Assembly: GCA_029262775.1 (NCBI GenBank)
Contig: JAJCYR010000048.1
Location: 1-47,406, forward strand
Reading direction: 5' to 3'
DNA from: Bacteroidota bacterium
GTDB taxonomy: Bacteria; Bacteroidota; Rhodothermia; Rhodothermales; UBA10348
Length of the DNA: 47,406 nt
The notes beneath the pieces are model-generated. The model was given only the letters and a program-made list of their open reading frames with translations, searched no databases and was not told the origin of the DNA. This document shows, piece after piece, positions 32,830 to 42,855 of this stretch (position 1 is the stretch's first letter; each line of letters opens with the position of its first letter). The position numbers and the translations under genes are program-made.

Positions 32830-33654
32830 ATGTCAACTGTCCAGTGGAATCCCGTCGGCACGTGGGAAGATATCCGTTTCGAAAAAGCCGAGGGTATCGC
32901 CAAAATCACCATCAACCGGCCACACGTGCGCAATGCGTTCCGCCCCAAAACCGTCACGGAAATGCGGCAGGCCCTCCAGGATGCGCGGGATGACCACCAT
33001 ATCGGTGTTATCATCCTGACTGGCGAGGGGTCCGATGCGTTCTGCTCGGGCGGAGACCAGAAAATCCGGGGCGATTCCGGCTATGTTGAAGAGGGAACGG
33101 GCGTCATGCGCCTGAACGTACTCGACTTCCAACGTGAAATCCGGACGTGTCCCAAGCCCGTGATTGCCATGGTCGCCGGGTGGGCCGTGGGCGGGGGGCA
33201 GGTTCTCCATGTCATGTGTGATCTGACCATTGCCGCCGAGAACGCCCGTTTCATGCAGACCGGACCAAGGGTCGGCTCATTTGACGGGGGCTATGGGGCC
33301 AGCTATCTGGCCCGTATTGTAGGTCAGAAAAAGGCCCGGGAAATCTGGTTCCTGTGCCGGCCGTACAACGCCCAGCAGGCGCTCGACATGGGCCTCGTCA
33401 ACACCGTTGTTCCGCTCGACAGACTGGAAGAGGAGACCGTGCAGTGGTGCCGCGAAATCCTTGCCAACTCGCAGATGGCCATCCGCTGCCTGAAAGCCGG
33501 CCTGAATGCCGATTGTGACGGCCAGGCGGGACTGCAGGAGCTCGCTGGCAATGCCACACTGCTGTTCTATCAGACCGAGGAAGGTCAGGAAGGACGCAAT
33601 GCCTTCCAGCAGAAGCGGGACCCTGACTTTTCGAAATTTCCGTATCGGCCGTGA
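32830..33654 (+). CDS. menB: 1,4-dihydroxy-2-naphthoyl-CoA synthase
   Basis: A 274-residue crotonase-family enzyme that closes the naphthoquinone ring from OSB-CoA. Typical MenB features are [45 protein letters not shown] and [13 protein letters not shown]. The C-terminal [13 protein letters not shown] tail is also usual. It starts 3 bases after menH. The active residues seem complete. Confidence 0.96.
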   Translation: MSTVQWNPVGTWEDIRFEKAEGIAKITINRPHVRNAFRPKTVTEMRQALQDARDDHHIGVIILTGEGSDAFCSGGDQKIRGDSGYVEEGTGVMRLNVLDFQREIRTCPKPVIAMVAGWAVGGGQVLHVMCDLTIAAENARFMQTGPRVGSFDGGYGASYLARIVGQKKAREIWFLCRPYNAQQALDMGLVNTVVPLDRLEEETVQWCREILANSQMAIRCLKAGLNADCDGQAGLQELAGNATLLFYQTEEGQEGRNAFQQKRDPDFSKFPYRP

Positions 33655-34550
33655 GCACGGCGACGCCCGGATCCGCTTCCCGGTGGATGGAAGCGGCACG
33701 CCCAAAGACGCTGCCGGCCGCCGCGGCGCCGGTCCTGCTCGGATCGGCCATGGCGCATTCTGACGGGGCATTTCATGCCCTTGGTGCCGTGCTTGCACTT
33801 CTTGCTGCCGTGAGTATCCAGGTTGCTACCAATTTCCATAACGACGTAGCCGATTTCGAGAAGGGGGCGGATGGGCGAGGCCGGCTCGGGCCGCGCCGCC
33901 TCGTGGCTGCGGGGCTCATTGCGCCGGTTGCCATGCACCGGGCCGTGTACGTGGCGCTCGGCGTCGCTGTGTTGTTTGGCGCCTGGCTCATGTGGCGAGG
34001 CGGATGGCCCATTGTGGCCGTGGGTGTGGCATCGATCCTGAGCGCGCTGGCGTACACGGGCGGCAAACGCTCGCTCGCCTACCTCGGCATTTCCGATGTG
34101 TTTGTTCTGGTTTTTTTCGGTCCCGTGGCCGTCGCTGGGACCCATTTCGTGCAGGCGCTGACGTTCTCGCCTGCGGCCGTCGTCGCAGGGCTCGGCCCGG
34201 GCCTATTGTCCATGGCCATTCTGCTCGTCAACAACATCCGGGACGTGGACCAGGACCGCAGTGCCGGAAAGCGCACGCTCGTGGTACGGTTGGGACGGGA
34301 GCAGGGCGTGAGGTTGTTTGGCCTCTGTCTTACCGGCGCGCTGTTCGTGCCTGTCCTCGTGGGCGCTTTTTCCCTGGCATCCTGGGCCGTTCTCATTACG
34401 CTCGCAGCAGCACCCATGGCCATTTCCCTGTGGCGCGCCCTGCGACAGGTGCCCGCGGGCGAACCCCACGCGCTGAACCCGTTGCTCGGCCGCACGGCCC
34501 GGCTCCTTTTCGTCTACTCTGTGCTGTTCTCGGTGGGGTATCTGGTATGA
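33651..34550 (+). CDS. menA: 1,4-dihydroxy-2-naphthoate polyprenyltransferase
   Basis: A 299-residue UbiA-family membrane enzyme that attaches the isoprenoid chain to DHNA. The N-terminus carries the [18 protein letters not shown] segment. Two aspartate-rich prenyl-diphosphate motifs are seen: [12 protein letters not shown] and [17 protein letters not shown]. About eight membrane helices follow the family pattern. The start is a GTG that overlaps the menB stop (GTGA). Its stop overlaps the menCE start. The gene is on the edge of family length and looks intact. Confidence 0.94.
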   Translation: MSTATPGSASRWMEAARPKTLPAAAAPVLLGSAMAHSDGAFHALGAVLALLAAVSIQVATNFHNDVADFEKGADGRGRLGPRRLVAAGLIAPVAMHRAVYVALGVAVLFGAWLMWRGGWPIVAVGVASILSALAYTGGKRSLAYLGISDVFVLVFFGPVAVAGTHFVQALTFSPAAVVAGLGPGLLSMAILLVNNIRDVDQDRSAGKRTLVVRLGREQGVRLFGLCLTGALFVPVLVGAFSLASWAVLITLAAAPMAISLWRALRQVPAGEPHALNPLLGRTARLLFVYSVLFSVGYLV

Positions 34551-37309
34551 ACGGCCGCGGGCGCGTGCAGCTCTCCGCATGGACCGTTGAAATCAATATG
34601 GGGTCCTGGCAGCGGGAATGCCTCTACCTGTGCGCAACCGGCCTCCCGCCTGGCACAATCGGCCTCCCGCCTGGCACACCCAGCGCCCGTGCTGCCACGC
34701 CACGTGCAGCCGTCTCCACCGCTGTTGACGCGGTTTGGGCTGAAGTGGCGCCTCTCGACGGCTATGGGCAGGACACCATGGGTGACGTCCGCATGCGCCT
34801 CTCGGCAGCTCTCGACTGGCTGGAAGAGCACCTACAGCGCCTGCCAACGTCTCCCGACGCCCTTCCGCGCAGCCGGGACGCACTTCCCGGCGTACCCTCG
34901 CTCCGTTGGGGGGCGGAGTTGCTCGTGGCAAAACTGGCAGCCCGCGGCGCAGGCATGCCGCTCGGTGTGTGGCTCGGCGGTCGCGCGGACACATGCGTAC
35001 CGACTGCCGGACTGATTTTGCGGGGCGATACGCCGCTCTCCGGCGCGACAACCGCCGAGCCCCAACGCGTCGTGAAACTCAAAATCGGTCCGTACGCAGA
35101 CCCTGAAGATGCCGCACGCATCCGGGAGCTGGCCGCTGCCCGCGCGGACATCCGGATCCGGCTCGATGCCAACCGCAACGGTTCGCCTGCCAGTCTACTG
35201 CGGCTGCTGGAAAGCATTCAGGACATTGGCCACTGTATTGACTTCATTGAAGAACCATTTCCCGTCGGCGAGTCCATTCCGGCCGAATTGGGATTCGCCC
35301 TGGCAGCCGATGAAACGCTTCGCGAGGCCTCCTGGGCCAGCGTGGATCCGCTGGCGGCGCTTCCATCCGGATCGTCTGCAACACTTTTGTCCCGGGCCGA
35401 TGTCTGGATCATCAAGCCCTCCCTGCACGGCGGCCTGACGGAGGTGCTGGACTGCCTGGAGGCCGCGCGTTCTGCCGGGCGGCGCGTCGTGTGGTCGTCT
35501 GCCTGGGAATCGGGAGTAGGGATGGCCGATCTACGCGAGGTTGCATCCCTGTGGCCGGACGAAGCCGCTGGCTTTGGCACGCAGCACCTGATGCCGCACC
35601 AGGTGACAGAGCCAGAGTCCACCACGCCGGCCGTGTGTCCGGTGGCCTTCATGGCAACCCATGCCCCGGACCGCGTGGCCATTCGTTTGGCGGACCATGT
35701 GCTCACCTACGGCGAGTTTCATGAGCGCATCTCGGGTGCAGCCGCGCGTCTGGCACACATGCAGCTCCCCGCGGGCGCTGCCGTGGCTGCTCGGGCGGAC
35801 CGGAGCACCGCGTTCTGCGAGGTGCTGTTCGCGGCCATGCGGCTTGGCCTGCGCCTCCTGCCGGTCAATACCCGGCTCCCGGAGCACGCACAGGAGGAGC
35901 TGGTGGCGAAGGCCGGGGCCGTCTGGGTGGGCGCTCGTGCGCTGCATCGACCCGAGTCCTTTGCCCGGCGTCGAGCAAAGCCGAAAGCAGGCCTGGAGCA
36001 CATGACGGCGAGCATGGAGCACGTGACGGCAGGCCCGGAGCACATGGCGGCAGGCGGTGCGGTTCTTGTGGCCACGTCGGGCTCGACGGGAGCACCGCGA
36101 ACGGTAATACTCGACTGGGCGCGGATGCTGGGCCATGCCCGGCTTGTAAACACGCGTACCGGCTTCACGGCGACCCACTCCTGGGCCTGGTCGCTGCCCC
36201 CGTGGCATGTCGGCGGCCTGGCCATTCCGGTCCGCTGCGCTGTGGCGGGCGGTACGCTGGTTGCGGATGAGTGGGAAGGGGTTAGAGGAGGAGGCAGCGA
36301 TGATGGATACGGCGATGATGGATACGGCGATGGGATTGGGGCTACGCATGGGTCCATGGTGCCCACCCAACTCGATCGCCTGCTGCGAAAGGGAGCTGCT
36401 CCCATGACATGCATGCTGCTCGGCGGCGGCCCCGTGCCGCAGGAGCTGCTGCGCCGGGCGGTAAATGCGGGGCTTCCCATCCGGACCACGTGGGGCATGA
36501 CGGAGGCCGGCTCCATGATCAGTTGCAGCGAGGTGTGGACGCAGAAGGATGTTGCAGGCCTGGTAAAGGGCGCTGCACCTCGAGTCCAGGGCGCTGCACC
36601 TCGAGTCCAGGGCGCCGTACCTCCAGTCCATGCCGGGGTGCCGCTTCCGGGTATTCGTGTCACGACACTGGAGGGCGGCGCGGGGAAGCGCCTCGAAGTG
36701 CACTCCCCGTGGGCGGCCCGCGCCCACGACCACCTCGTCACGTCTGACGCCGGCTATGTGGATGCCGAGGGCCGTATTGTGGTGGAAGGGCGGCTCGACC
36801 GGGTATTCATTTCAGGCGGGGAAAACATTGATCCTGCCGTGATTGAGCAGGCGCTCGTCGCACTACCCGGCGTGGAATCGGCGCGCGTGGTGGGCATTCC
36901 GCATGCGGAGTTCGGCCACCGCCCGATCGCATTCGTCCGGCGACGGGCCGCGACGGGCGAGGGCAGTTCTTTGGGCGGGGACGCGTCTGGCGAAGCCGCG
37001 ACGAGCGAGGGCAGCTCTCTGGGCGGGGACGCGTCTGGCGAAGCCGTGACGGGCGGGGGCCGTTCTCTGGGCGGAGGGGAGGCGTCTGGCGAAGCCGCGA
37101 CGAGCGAGGGCAGCTCTCTGGGCGGGGACGCGTCTGGCGAAGCCGTGACGGGCGAAGCCGTGACGGGCGAGGAGCTGCGCCGCCGCCTGCGGGCCTCGTT
37201 GCCTGGCTATATGATCCCCGATGTCATTTACGAAGAGCCCACACTCCCCGAGGGCCGTGTGAAGTGGACGGAGCAGGAACTCGTGACGTGGGCCGAGCGG
37301 CGCCGGTAG
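34547..37309 (+). CDS. menCE: MenC-MenE fusion: OSB synthase and OSB-CoA ligase
   Basis: A 920-residue fusion. Residues about 1-365 are an enolase-superfamily OSB synthase with all expected residues: KxK in VVKLKIG, Asp in RIRLDANRNG, Glu in DFIEEPFP, Asp in LAADETL and Lys in WIIKPSLHGG. Residues about 370-920 are an adenylate-forming ligase: VATSGSTGAPRTV P-loop, LLGGGPVPQ, TTWGMTEAGS, GRLDRVFISGGENIDP and a late Lys in EGRVKW. Several in-frame tandem repeats enlarge the ligase (see separate entries). The start ATGA overlaps menA; a longer frame reaching into menA is rejected. The fusion joins the step that makes OSB to the one that activates it. Confidence 0.93.
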   Translation: MNGRGRVQLSAWTVEINMGSWQRECLYLCATGLPPGTIGLPPGTPSARAATPRAAVSTAVDAVWAEVAPLDGYGQDTMGDVRMRLSAALDWLEEHLQRLPTSPDALPRSRDALPGVPSLRWGAELLVAKLAARGAGMPLGVWLGGRADTCVPTAGLILRGDTPLSGATTAEPQRVVKLKIGPYADPEDAARIRELAAARADIRIRLDANRNGSPASLLRLLESIQDIGHCIDFIEEPFPVGESIPAELGFALAADETLREASWASVDPLAALPSGSSATLLSRADVWIIKPSLHGGLTEVLDCLEAARSAGRRVVWSSAWESGVGMADLREVASLWPDEAAGFGTQHLMPHQVTEPESTTPAVCPVAFMATHAPDRVAIRLADHVLTYGEFHERISGAAARLAHMQLPAGAAVAARADRSTAFCEVLFAAMRLGLRLLPVNTRLPEHAQEELVAKAGAVWVGARALHRPESFARRRAKPKAGLEHMTASMEHVTAGPEHMAAGGAVLVATSGSTGAPRTVILDWARMLGHARLVNTRTGFTATHSWAWSLPPWHVGGLAIPVRCAVAGGTLVADEWEGVRGGGSDDGYGDDGYGDGIGATHGSMVPTQLDRLLRKGAAPMTCMLLGGGPVPQELLRRAVNAGLPIRTTWGMTEAGSMISCSEVWTQKDVAGLVKGAAPRVQGAAPRVQGAVPPVHAGVPLPGIRVTTLEGGAGKRLEVHSPWAARAHDHLVTSDAGYVDAEGRIVVEGRLDRVFISGGENIDPAVIEQALVALPGVESARVVGIPHAEFGHRPIAFVRRRAATGEGSSLGGDASGEAATSEGSSLGGDASGEAVTGGGRSLGGGEASGEAATSEGSSLGGDASGEAVTGEAVTGEELRRRLRASLPGYMIPDVIYEEPTLPEGRVKWTEQELVTWAERRR
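34640..34678 (+). repeat. Tandem repeat in menCE, 21-bp spacing, two copies
   Basis: GGCCTCCCGCCTGGCACA occurs twice, 21 bases apart, coding GLPPGTI-GLPPGTP near the N-terminus of the MenC part. Confidence 0.9.
35996..36058 (+). repeat. Tandem repeat in menCE, 21 bp x 3
   Basis: Three diverged 21-base units starting GAGCACATG or GAGCACGTG, coding EHMTASM, EHVTAGP and EHMAAGG. They sit just before the MenE P-loop. Confidence 0.9.
36299..36328 (+). repeat. Tandem repeat in menCE, 15 bp x 2
   Basis: Two perfect GATGATGGATACGGC units coding DDGYG, in a Gly/Asp-rich insertion of the ligase domain. Confidence 0.9.
36568..36630 (+). repeat. Tandem repeat in menCE, 21 bp x 3
   Basis: Two perfect units and one diverged unit of 21 bases, coding GAAPRVQ, GAAPRVQ and GAVPPVH. 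They are inserted between the WGMTEAG motif and the GRLDR hinge of the ligase. Confidence 0.93.
36950..37171 (+). repeat. Tandem repeat in menCE, about 48 bp x 4 plus 15-bp units
   Basis: Four units of 16-17 codons with consensus AT(S/G)EGSSLGGDASGEA, then two short VTGEA-type units. They form a Gly/Ser/Glu/Ala-rich linker in the C-terminal subdomain of the ligase, close to the catalytic lysine. Confidence 0.93.
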
Positions 37310-37377
37310 GGCGTCTGCAGCCACCGACCACAACTACCGGATGCAACCATCTTCCGCGCGCTCCGTAGATCCGCTCC

Positions 37378-37557
37378 ATGAAAGACTCACAGAAAATTCT
37401 GGTCCTGGTGGCGCTCATCGCGCTGGTCCTGGCCCTGAAAGGTGGGATGAAAATTGTATCCTTTTCGTTCTTCCAACCGGGCGCACTGACCATCATTCTG
37501 CTTATTGCCGCGGGTATCTGGTTCATAAAGTCCGGAAAGTGCGGCTGCGGGCGCTGA
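37378..37557 (+). CDS. Small two-helix membrane protein
   Basis: A 59-residue frame (ATG 37378, TGA 37555). Two hydrophobic helices (ILVLVALIALVLAL and ALTIILLIAAGIWFI) are separated by a short loop. The C-terminus is KSGKCGCGR, with two cysteines that could bind metal or a thiol partner. Codon use matches the neighbours. It lies 68 bases after menCE and is not similar to anything I recognise. Confidence 0.6.
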   Translation: MKDSQKILVLVALIALVLALKGGMKIVSFSFFQPGALTIILLIAAGIWFIKSGKCGCGR

Positions 37558-37571
37558 ACGGGTAAACACGC

Positions 37572-37635
37572 ACCAGTTGACCGGTAGCTCGGGTAGCACG
37601 TGTACCAGTTGACCGGCTGCCCCGGTGGCAGAACG
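37572..37635. repeat. Imperfect 32-bp tandem repeat
   Basis: Two units starting ACCAGTTGACCGG, 32 bases apart, between the small membrane protein and the esterase gene. The second unit ends 28 bases before the esterase ATG. Confidence 0.7.
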
Positions 37636-37663
37636 GGCCGCCCTCTGGCGCGTACGTTCGCGC

Positions 37664-38473
37664 ATGAAACTCTTTGCCCAGATCAGCGAGCTCAAGACGG
37701 ATGCAGGCTCTCAGGCGGCTGGTTCCCCGGCGGCCAGCGCCACAGGTCTCATCATTCTGCACGGCCTGCTCGGCGCCAGTGGAAACTGGCGGACTCTTTC
37801 CCGAAACGTGTTTTCCAGGCACTTCCGGACCATTGCTGTTGACCTCAGAAACCACGGCCGCTCCCCGCACAGCGACGAGATGACGTACGAGGCGATGGCG
37901 GAAGACGTGGTCGAGCTCATGGACCGCATGGAAATCGAGCGGGCGCACATCCTGGGGCACTCCATGGGCGGCAAGGTCGCCATGACGCTCGCCTTGACGC
38001 GCGGACGCCGCGTTGACCGCCTCATTGTAGCCGACATTGCGCCGAAAGCCTATGCTGCCGATCATGCGGGCATTCTCGCGGCGCTCGGCGCCGTGGATCC
38101 GGCGACCCACGCGGACCGGGAGGGTATTGACCGGGCGCTTGCCGACCACATCCCATCGGCACCCGTCCGGCAGTTCCTGATGAAAAACCTGGACCGTAGC
38201 GGCGACACCTACCGCTGGAAAATGAACCTGCCGGCGATTTCAGCGGTCTACGATCACATCCGCGGCGCGTTGCCAGCCGAGGGCTCGTTTCCCCGCCCGG
38301 TGCTCTTTGTTGCAGGCGGAACGTCGGGTTATGTAGATGCGTCGGACATGCCGCGCATCCGCGCCCAGTTTCCGGAGGCCCAGCTCCACGTCCTGCCCGG
38401 CGTCGGACACTGGGTCCACGCCGAGGCGCCCGATGCGTTTTCCGATGCTGTGCTTTCCTTTCTACTCGTATGA
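37664..38473 (+). CDS. ybfF: YbfF-like alpha/beta hydrolase (esterase)
   Basis: A 269-residue cytosolic serine esterase. It matches the YbfF pattern: [30 protein letters not shown], the nucleophile elbow [19 protein letters not shown], and a late [14 protein letters not shown] histidine. YbfF hydrolyses acyl-CoA-like and short esters in vitro; the native substrate is unclear. The ATG at 37664 fits the family N-terminus. The stop overlaps the metH start (ATGA). Confidence 0.88.
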   Translation: MKLFAQISELKTDAGSQAAGSPAASATGLIILHGLLGASGNWRTLSRNVFSRHFRTIAVDLRNHGRSPHSDEMTYEAMAEDVVELMDRMEIERAHILGHSMGGKVAMTLALTRGRRVDRLIVADIAPKAYAADHAGILAALGAVDPATHADREGIDRALADHIPSAPVRQFLMKNLDRSGDTYRWKMNLPAISAVYDHIRGALPAEGSFPRPVLFVAGGTSGYVDASDMPRIRAQFPEAQLHVLPGVGHWVHAEAPDAFSDAVLSFLLV

Positions 38474-41400
38474 CACCCCGCACCCGCCAACTGCTTGATG
38501 CCCTCAAAGAACGCATTCTGGTTCTGGATGGCGCCATGGGCACACTCATCCAGCAGGAAAAACCCACCGAGGAGGATTTCCGGGGAGATCTGTTCAAAGA
38601 CCACCCCTCCCCCCTCGCGGGCAACAATGACCTGCTCTCCTGGACACAGCCGGCGCTCATCCAGTCGCTGCATGAACGCTATCTGGAGGCGGGCGCGGAC
38701 ATCATAGAAACGAATACATTCAGCGCGAATGCCATCTCGCAGGCAGATTATGGCCTCGAAGCCCATGCCCGGGGCATGAATACGGCCGCCGCGCGGGCTG
38801 CCCGCGCGGCGGCCGACAACTGGTCCGCCGACAAGCCGCGTTTCGTCGCTGGAAGTATAGGCCCGACGAACATCGCCCTCTCGCTGTCGCCCGACGTCGC
38901 CGACCCCGGTTACCGGGCCGCCACGTTCGATCAGCTTTCGGCCGCCTACCTGGAGCAGATCCATGGTCTCATGGATGGAGGGGTCGACCTGCTCCTCATC
39001 GAGACGATTTTCGATACATTGAATGCGAAGGCGGCCATTTTTGCCATTGAAACCGCCTTCAGCGAGCGCGGCCTGCGACTGCCCGTCATGATTTCGGGCA
39101 CGATCGTGGACCAGAGCGGCCGTACGCTATCCGGTCAGTCGACCGAGGCCTTCTGGATTTCCATTGCCCATTGCCCCGAACTGCTCTCAGTGGGGCTCAA
39201 CTGCGCGCTCGGATCGGCCCAGATGCGGCCCTACCTCGAACTGCTCTCGCGCACGGCTCATGTGCATACCAGTCTGTATCCGAATGCAGGACTGCCCAAC
39301 GAATTCGGGGAGTATGACGAGTCGGCCACCTACATGGCCGAACAGGTGGCATCCTACGCCGAGGCCGGGTGGTTGAACATTGTCGGGGGGTGCTGTGGCA
39401 CGACGCCTGCGCACATCCGCGCCATGGCGGAGGCTGTAAACGGCCGCCCGCCCCGCGTGCCGTCCGTGCCCGAACCGACGCTTCGTGTGTCGGGCATGGA
39501 GCCGCTTGTGTTTCGGGAGGATCTCAATTTTGTAAATATCGGCGAGCGGACCAACGTCACCGGCAGCCGCCGCTTTTCGCGGCTCATCCAGAAGGATGAC
39601 TACGAGGAGGCCGTGTCGGTGGCACTGCAGCAGGTGGAAGCGGGCGCCCAGATGATCGACATCAACATGGACGAAGGCATGCTCGAGAGCGAAGACGCCA
39701 TGACGCGCTTCCTGCTGCTCCTGGCCGCCGAGCCCGACATTGCCCGCGTGCCGTTCGTTATCGATTCCTCGAAGTGGAGCGTGATTGAAGCGGGACTGAA
39801 GTGTGTCCAGGGTAAATGTATTGTGAACTCGATCAGCCTCAAGGAGGGTGCCGATGAGTTCCTGCGCCAAGCCCGTCTGGCCCGGGCCTACGGCGCCGCG
39901 GTGATCGTGATGGCCTTCGACGAGGACGGGCAGGCCGCATCGCTCAAGCGCCGCAAGGCCATTCTCCAGCGCACCTTCGACCTGCTCACGCAGGAAGTGG
40001 GTTTCCCGGCGGAAGACATCATCTTCGATCCCAACATCTTCGCCATAGCCACCGGCATTGACGAGCACCGTCGCTACGCCATCGACTATCTGGAGGCTAC
40101 GCGCTGGATCAAGGACGCGCTTCCCGGCACGCGGGTCTCGGGCGGCGTGAGCAATTTGTCGTTCTCCTTCCGGGGCAACGACCGCGTGCGCGAAGCCATG
40201 CATACCTCGTTCCTGTACCATGCCATCCGGGCAGGCATGGACATGGGCATTGTGAACGCTGGCCAGATCGAAGTCTACGAGGAAATTGATCCCGAGCTTC
40301 TGACGGCCGTCGAGGACGTACTCTTCGATCGCCGTGACGACGCCACGGAGCGCCTCGTGACGCTTGCCGACCGGTTTTCCGGGGCGGGCAGGGAAGGCTC
40401 CGGCCCGGATCTGGCCTGGCGGGACGAGTCGGTCGAAAAGCGTCTGGAGCATGCTCTCGTAAAAGGCATTGTGGAGTTCGCCGAGACCGATGCGGAGGAG
40501 GCGCGGCAGAAACTGGGCTCGGCGCTGGAGGTCATAGAAGGCCCGCTCATGGCGGGCATGGGACGCGTCGGCGACCTTTTTGGCGCCGGAAAAATGTTTC
40601 TGCCCCAGGTGGTCAAAAGCGCACGCGTCATGAAAAAGGCCGTAGCCTGGCTCATTCCGTACATCGAAGCGGAAAATGCCGCAGCCGGAACGACGCGGCG
40701 CCGCGACCGCGTGCTGATGGCCACCGTCAAGGGTGACGTGCACGACATCGGAAAAAACATTGTGGGCGTCGTGCTGGGCTGCAACAACTACGAGGTGATT
40801 GACCTTGGCGTGATGGTTCCGGCCAATGAAATCCTGCGCCAGGCCGAGCTGCAGGATGTGGACGTTATTGGCCTGAGCGGCCTCATCACCCCCTCGCTCG
40901 ACGAGATGGTGCACGTGGCAGCCGAGATGGAGCGCCGCGGTATGACCATTCCGCTCCTGATTGGGGGCGCCACGACGAGTGAAATGCACACGGCGGTCCG
41001 GATCGATGAGGCCTACAGCGGCCCGGTGGTGCACGTGCTGGATGCCTCGCGCAGCGTGCCGGTCGTGGGCAGTCTGCTGTCGGATGCCGAGAAGGATGAC
41101 TTTGCCGCTCAGGCGCTCGCCAAATACGCCAAACTGCGGGAGCGTCACGCCGCGCGCCGCCAGAAAACGGTGTTTCTGACACTCGAGGAGGCCCGCGCGA
41201 ACAGTCTGGCGCTCACGTTTGACGCCGAAACGAATCCGCGCCCCAGGAAGCTCGGCGTGTTCCAGCCGGAAGGCGTGACCGTCGCCACACTGCGGCCATA
41301 CATTGACTGGACGCCTTTCTTTCAGGCGTGGCAGATGAAAGGCAAATATCCGGCGATTATCGAGGACGACGGCGAAAAAGGCGACGCGGCCCGGCTGCTG

Positions 41401-42147
41401 CTGGCCGACGGTAACCGGATCCTGGACGAATTTGAAGCCGCAGGTAGCACGAACCTGGCTGCCGTCTACGGCCTTTTTCCTGCCCGTCGCGACGGCGACG
41501 ACATCGTGGTGGGTGACCCCCACGAAAGCTCGCCCCGTGAAATTGCCCGCCTGCACACGCTTCGGCAGCAGGCCCAAAAAGGCGCGGGGCACGCGAACCG
41601 GGCGCTTGCCGATTTCGTGCCGGAGGAAAACGGTTGGATTGCCCTGTTTGCCGTCACCGCGGGCCACGGAACTCGCGAAAAGGCCACTGCCGCCGAGGCC
41701 GACCACGATGACTACCGGTCCATCATGCTCAAGGCAGTCTCCGATCGGCTGGTCGAGGCCTACGCCGAATACCTGCACGAGCACATTCGCCGCGATGCCT
41801 GGGGCTACGAAACCGGTTCCAGGCTCTCCAGCACTGACCTCGTTGCCGAGCGCTACGCAGGCATCCGCCCGGCGCCCGGCTACCCGGCGCAGCCCGACCA
41901 CACCGAAAAACCCACCATCTGGCAACTCCTGGATGTTGAGGCCCGCACCGGCATGACGCTTACCGAAAGCCTCGCCATGAACCCGGCCTCGTCCGTCAGC
42001 GCCATCTGCTTTGCACATCCGGAAGCCGCCTACTTCAACGTAGGGCTCCTCGGCCGCGACCAGGTGCACGAGTACGCCCGCCGAAAGGGTACTTCTCCCG
42101 ACAGCGTGGAAAAGTGGCTCGCTGCCAACCTCAATTACGAGCGATGA
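38470..42147 (+). CDS. metH: Cobalamin-dependent methionine synthase
   Basis: A 1225-residue enzyme that moves a methyl group from methyltetrahydrofolate to homocysteine through cobalamin. All four modules are present: homocysteine-binding domain with zinc ligands in VGLNCALG (about 245) and GGCCGTTP (about 307), folate-binding domain (about 345-610; GERTNVTGS), cobalamin cap and Rossmann domain with [13 protein letters not shown] (about 756; lower-ligand His) and the reactivation domain with a late [11 protein letters not shown]-binding motif (about 1140). The length is standard. It overlaps the esterase gene by four bases. No riboswitch precedes it because it is inside an operon. A long antisense frame (39187-42231) is only a shadow. 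Confidence 0.97.
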   Translation: MTPRTRQLLDALKERILVLDGAMGTLIQQEKPTEEDFRGDLFKDHPSPLAGNNDLLSWTQPALIQSLHERYLEAGADIIETNTFSANAISQADYGLEAHARGMNTAAARAARAAADNWSADKPRFVAGSIGPTNIALSLSPDVADPGYRAATFDQLSAAYLEQIHGLMDGGVDLLLIETIFDTLNAKAAIFAIETAFSERGLRLPVMISGTIVDQSGRTLSGQSTEAFWISIAHCPELLSVGLNCALGSAQMRPYLELLSRTAHVHTSLYPNAGLPNEFGEYDESATYMAEQVASYAEAGWLNIVGGCCGTTPAHIRAMAEAVNGRPPRVPSVPEPTLRVSGMEPLVFREDLNFVNIGERTNVTGSRRFSRLIQKDDYEEAVSVALQQVEAGAQMIDINMDEGMLESEDAMTRFLLLLAAEPDIARVPFVIDSSKWSVIEAGLKCVQGKCIVNSISLKEGADEFLRQARLARAYGAAVIVMAFDEDGQAASLKRRKAILQRTFDLLTQEVGFPAEDIIFDPNIFAIATGIDEHRRYAIDYLEATRWIKDALPGTRVSGGVSNLSFSFRGNDRVREAMHTSFLYHAIRAGMDMGIVNAGQIEVYEEIDPELLTAVEDVLFDRRDDATERLVTLADRFSGAGREGSGPDLAWRDESVEKRLEHALVKGIVEFAETDAEEARQKLGSALEVIEGPLMAGMGRVGDLFGAGKMFLPQVVKSARVMKKAVAWLIPYIEAENAAAGTTRRRDRVLMATVKGDVHDIGKNIVGVVLGCNNYEVIDLGVMVPANEILRQAELQDVDVIGLSGLITPSLDEMVHVAAEMERRGMTIPLLIGGATTSEMHTAVRIDEAYSGPVVHVLDASRSVPVVGSLLSDAEKDDFAAQALAKYAKLRERHAARRQKTVFLTLEEARANSLALTFDAETNPRPRKLGVFQPEGVTVATLRPYIDWTPFFQAWQMKGKYPAIIEDDGEKGDAARLLLADGNRILDEFEAAGSTNLAAVYGLFPARRDGDDIVVGDPHESSPREIARLHTLRQQAQKGAGHANRALADFVPEENGWIALFAVTAGHGTREKATAAEADHDDYRSIMLKAVSDRLVEAYAEYLHEHIRRDAWGYETGSRLSSTDLVAERYAGIRPAPGYPAQPDHTEKPTIWQLLDVEARTGMTLTESLAMNPASSVSAICFAHPEAAYFNVGLLGRDQVHEYARRKGTSPDSVEKWLAANLNYER

Positions 42148-42229
42148 ACGCTCCGGGTTATTATCTTCACAAGCAAGAATATTTTTACGGGTCCTTGTAC
42201 CCTTTCCTGAAACCACGCGCCTGATACCC

Positions 42230-42823
42230 ATGACAGCAGCCCTCCGCCTTCATTCCGGCACCCGCTCCATTGTCGATGACCTGCGCTCCAGCACGGCATC
42301 GGCAACTACACAACTCGTTGCCGTGGTTGGGTTTGCTCTGCTCACGGCGCTCGGCGCCCAATTCCGGATCTATCTCTGGGAAGTCCCCTTTTCATTGCAG
42401 ACGCTGGCCGTCTACGGCAGCGGCCTGTTTCTCGGATGGCGCAACGGCATGCTGGCCCAGGGCCTCTACATCGCCCTCGGTATGTTCCTCCCCGTCTTCG
42501 CGGGTGATGGAATCGGCCCGGCCTACCTCATGACCGCCGTATCGGCCGGCTACCTGCTGGCCTATCCGCTGTCGGCTGCGGCCGCCGGCGCGCTTTCCAC
42601 GCGGTGGAACTCACCGACGGGCAGCATGCTGTCGCTCCTCGTCGCATCCATCATTCTTTTCACCATTGGTGTCACGTGGCTGCACTTCGCTGCCGGGCAC
42701 GCCACCTGGATGGAATCGCTCGACAAGGGCTGGCTGCGCTTCATTCCGGTCGACGTGGCCAAGATCCTGTTGGTTGGCCTCCTCTACTCGGGTGCTCGCC
42801 ATCTGGGGCGTCGTCCGTCCTGA
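42230..42823 (+). CDS. bioY: BioY-family biotin transporter subunit
   Basis: A 197-residue membrane protein with about six helices. The FRIYLWEVPFSLQTLAVYGS segment and LGWRNGMLAQGLYIALGMFLPVFAG match BioY, the biotin-binding S component of ECF transporters. BioY can work alone or with EcfA and EcfT, which are not in the window. The 82-base gap before it contains an AT-rich stretch (about 42165-42180) that could hold a promoter. The stop TGA overlaps a possible CTG start of the next gene. Confidence 0.9.
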   Translation: MTAALRLHSGTRSIVDDLRSSTASATTQLVAVVGFALLTALGAQFRIYLWEVPFSLQTLAVYGSGLFLGWRNGMLAQGLYIALGMFLPVFAGDGIGPAYLMTAVSAGYLLAYPLSAAAAGALSTRWNSPTGSMLSLLVASIILFTIGVTWLHFAAGHATWMESLDKGWLRFIPVDVAKILLVGLLYSGARHLGRRPS

Positions 42824-42855
42824 CGCGCATTTGGACATCCGTTTTTTTCTGGTGG

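Noticed and set aside
33992..34546. An N-terminal extension of menCE into menA
   Set aside because: This stretch is menA in another frame; the MenC N-terminus starts at the ATGA overlap at 34547.
36950..37171. A possible CRISPR-like array in menCE
   Set aside because: The units are contiguous, in frame and without unique spacers; they code a low-complexity linker.
42148..42229. A biotin or cobalamin riboswitch before bioY
   Set aside because: The gap is only 82 bases, with a weak 4-bp hairpin and no known box motif.
39187..42231. A 1014-codon open frame antisense to metH
   Set aside because: It mirrors the metH codon bias, has no recognisable domain and is fully covered by a certain gene; a typical GC-rich shadow.
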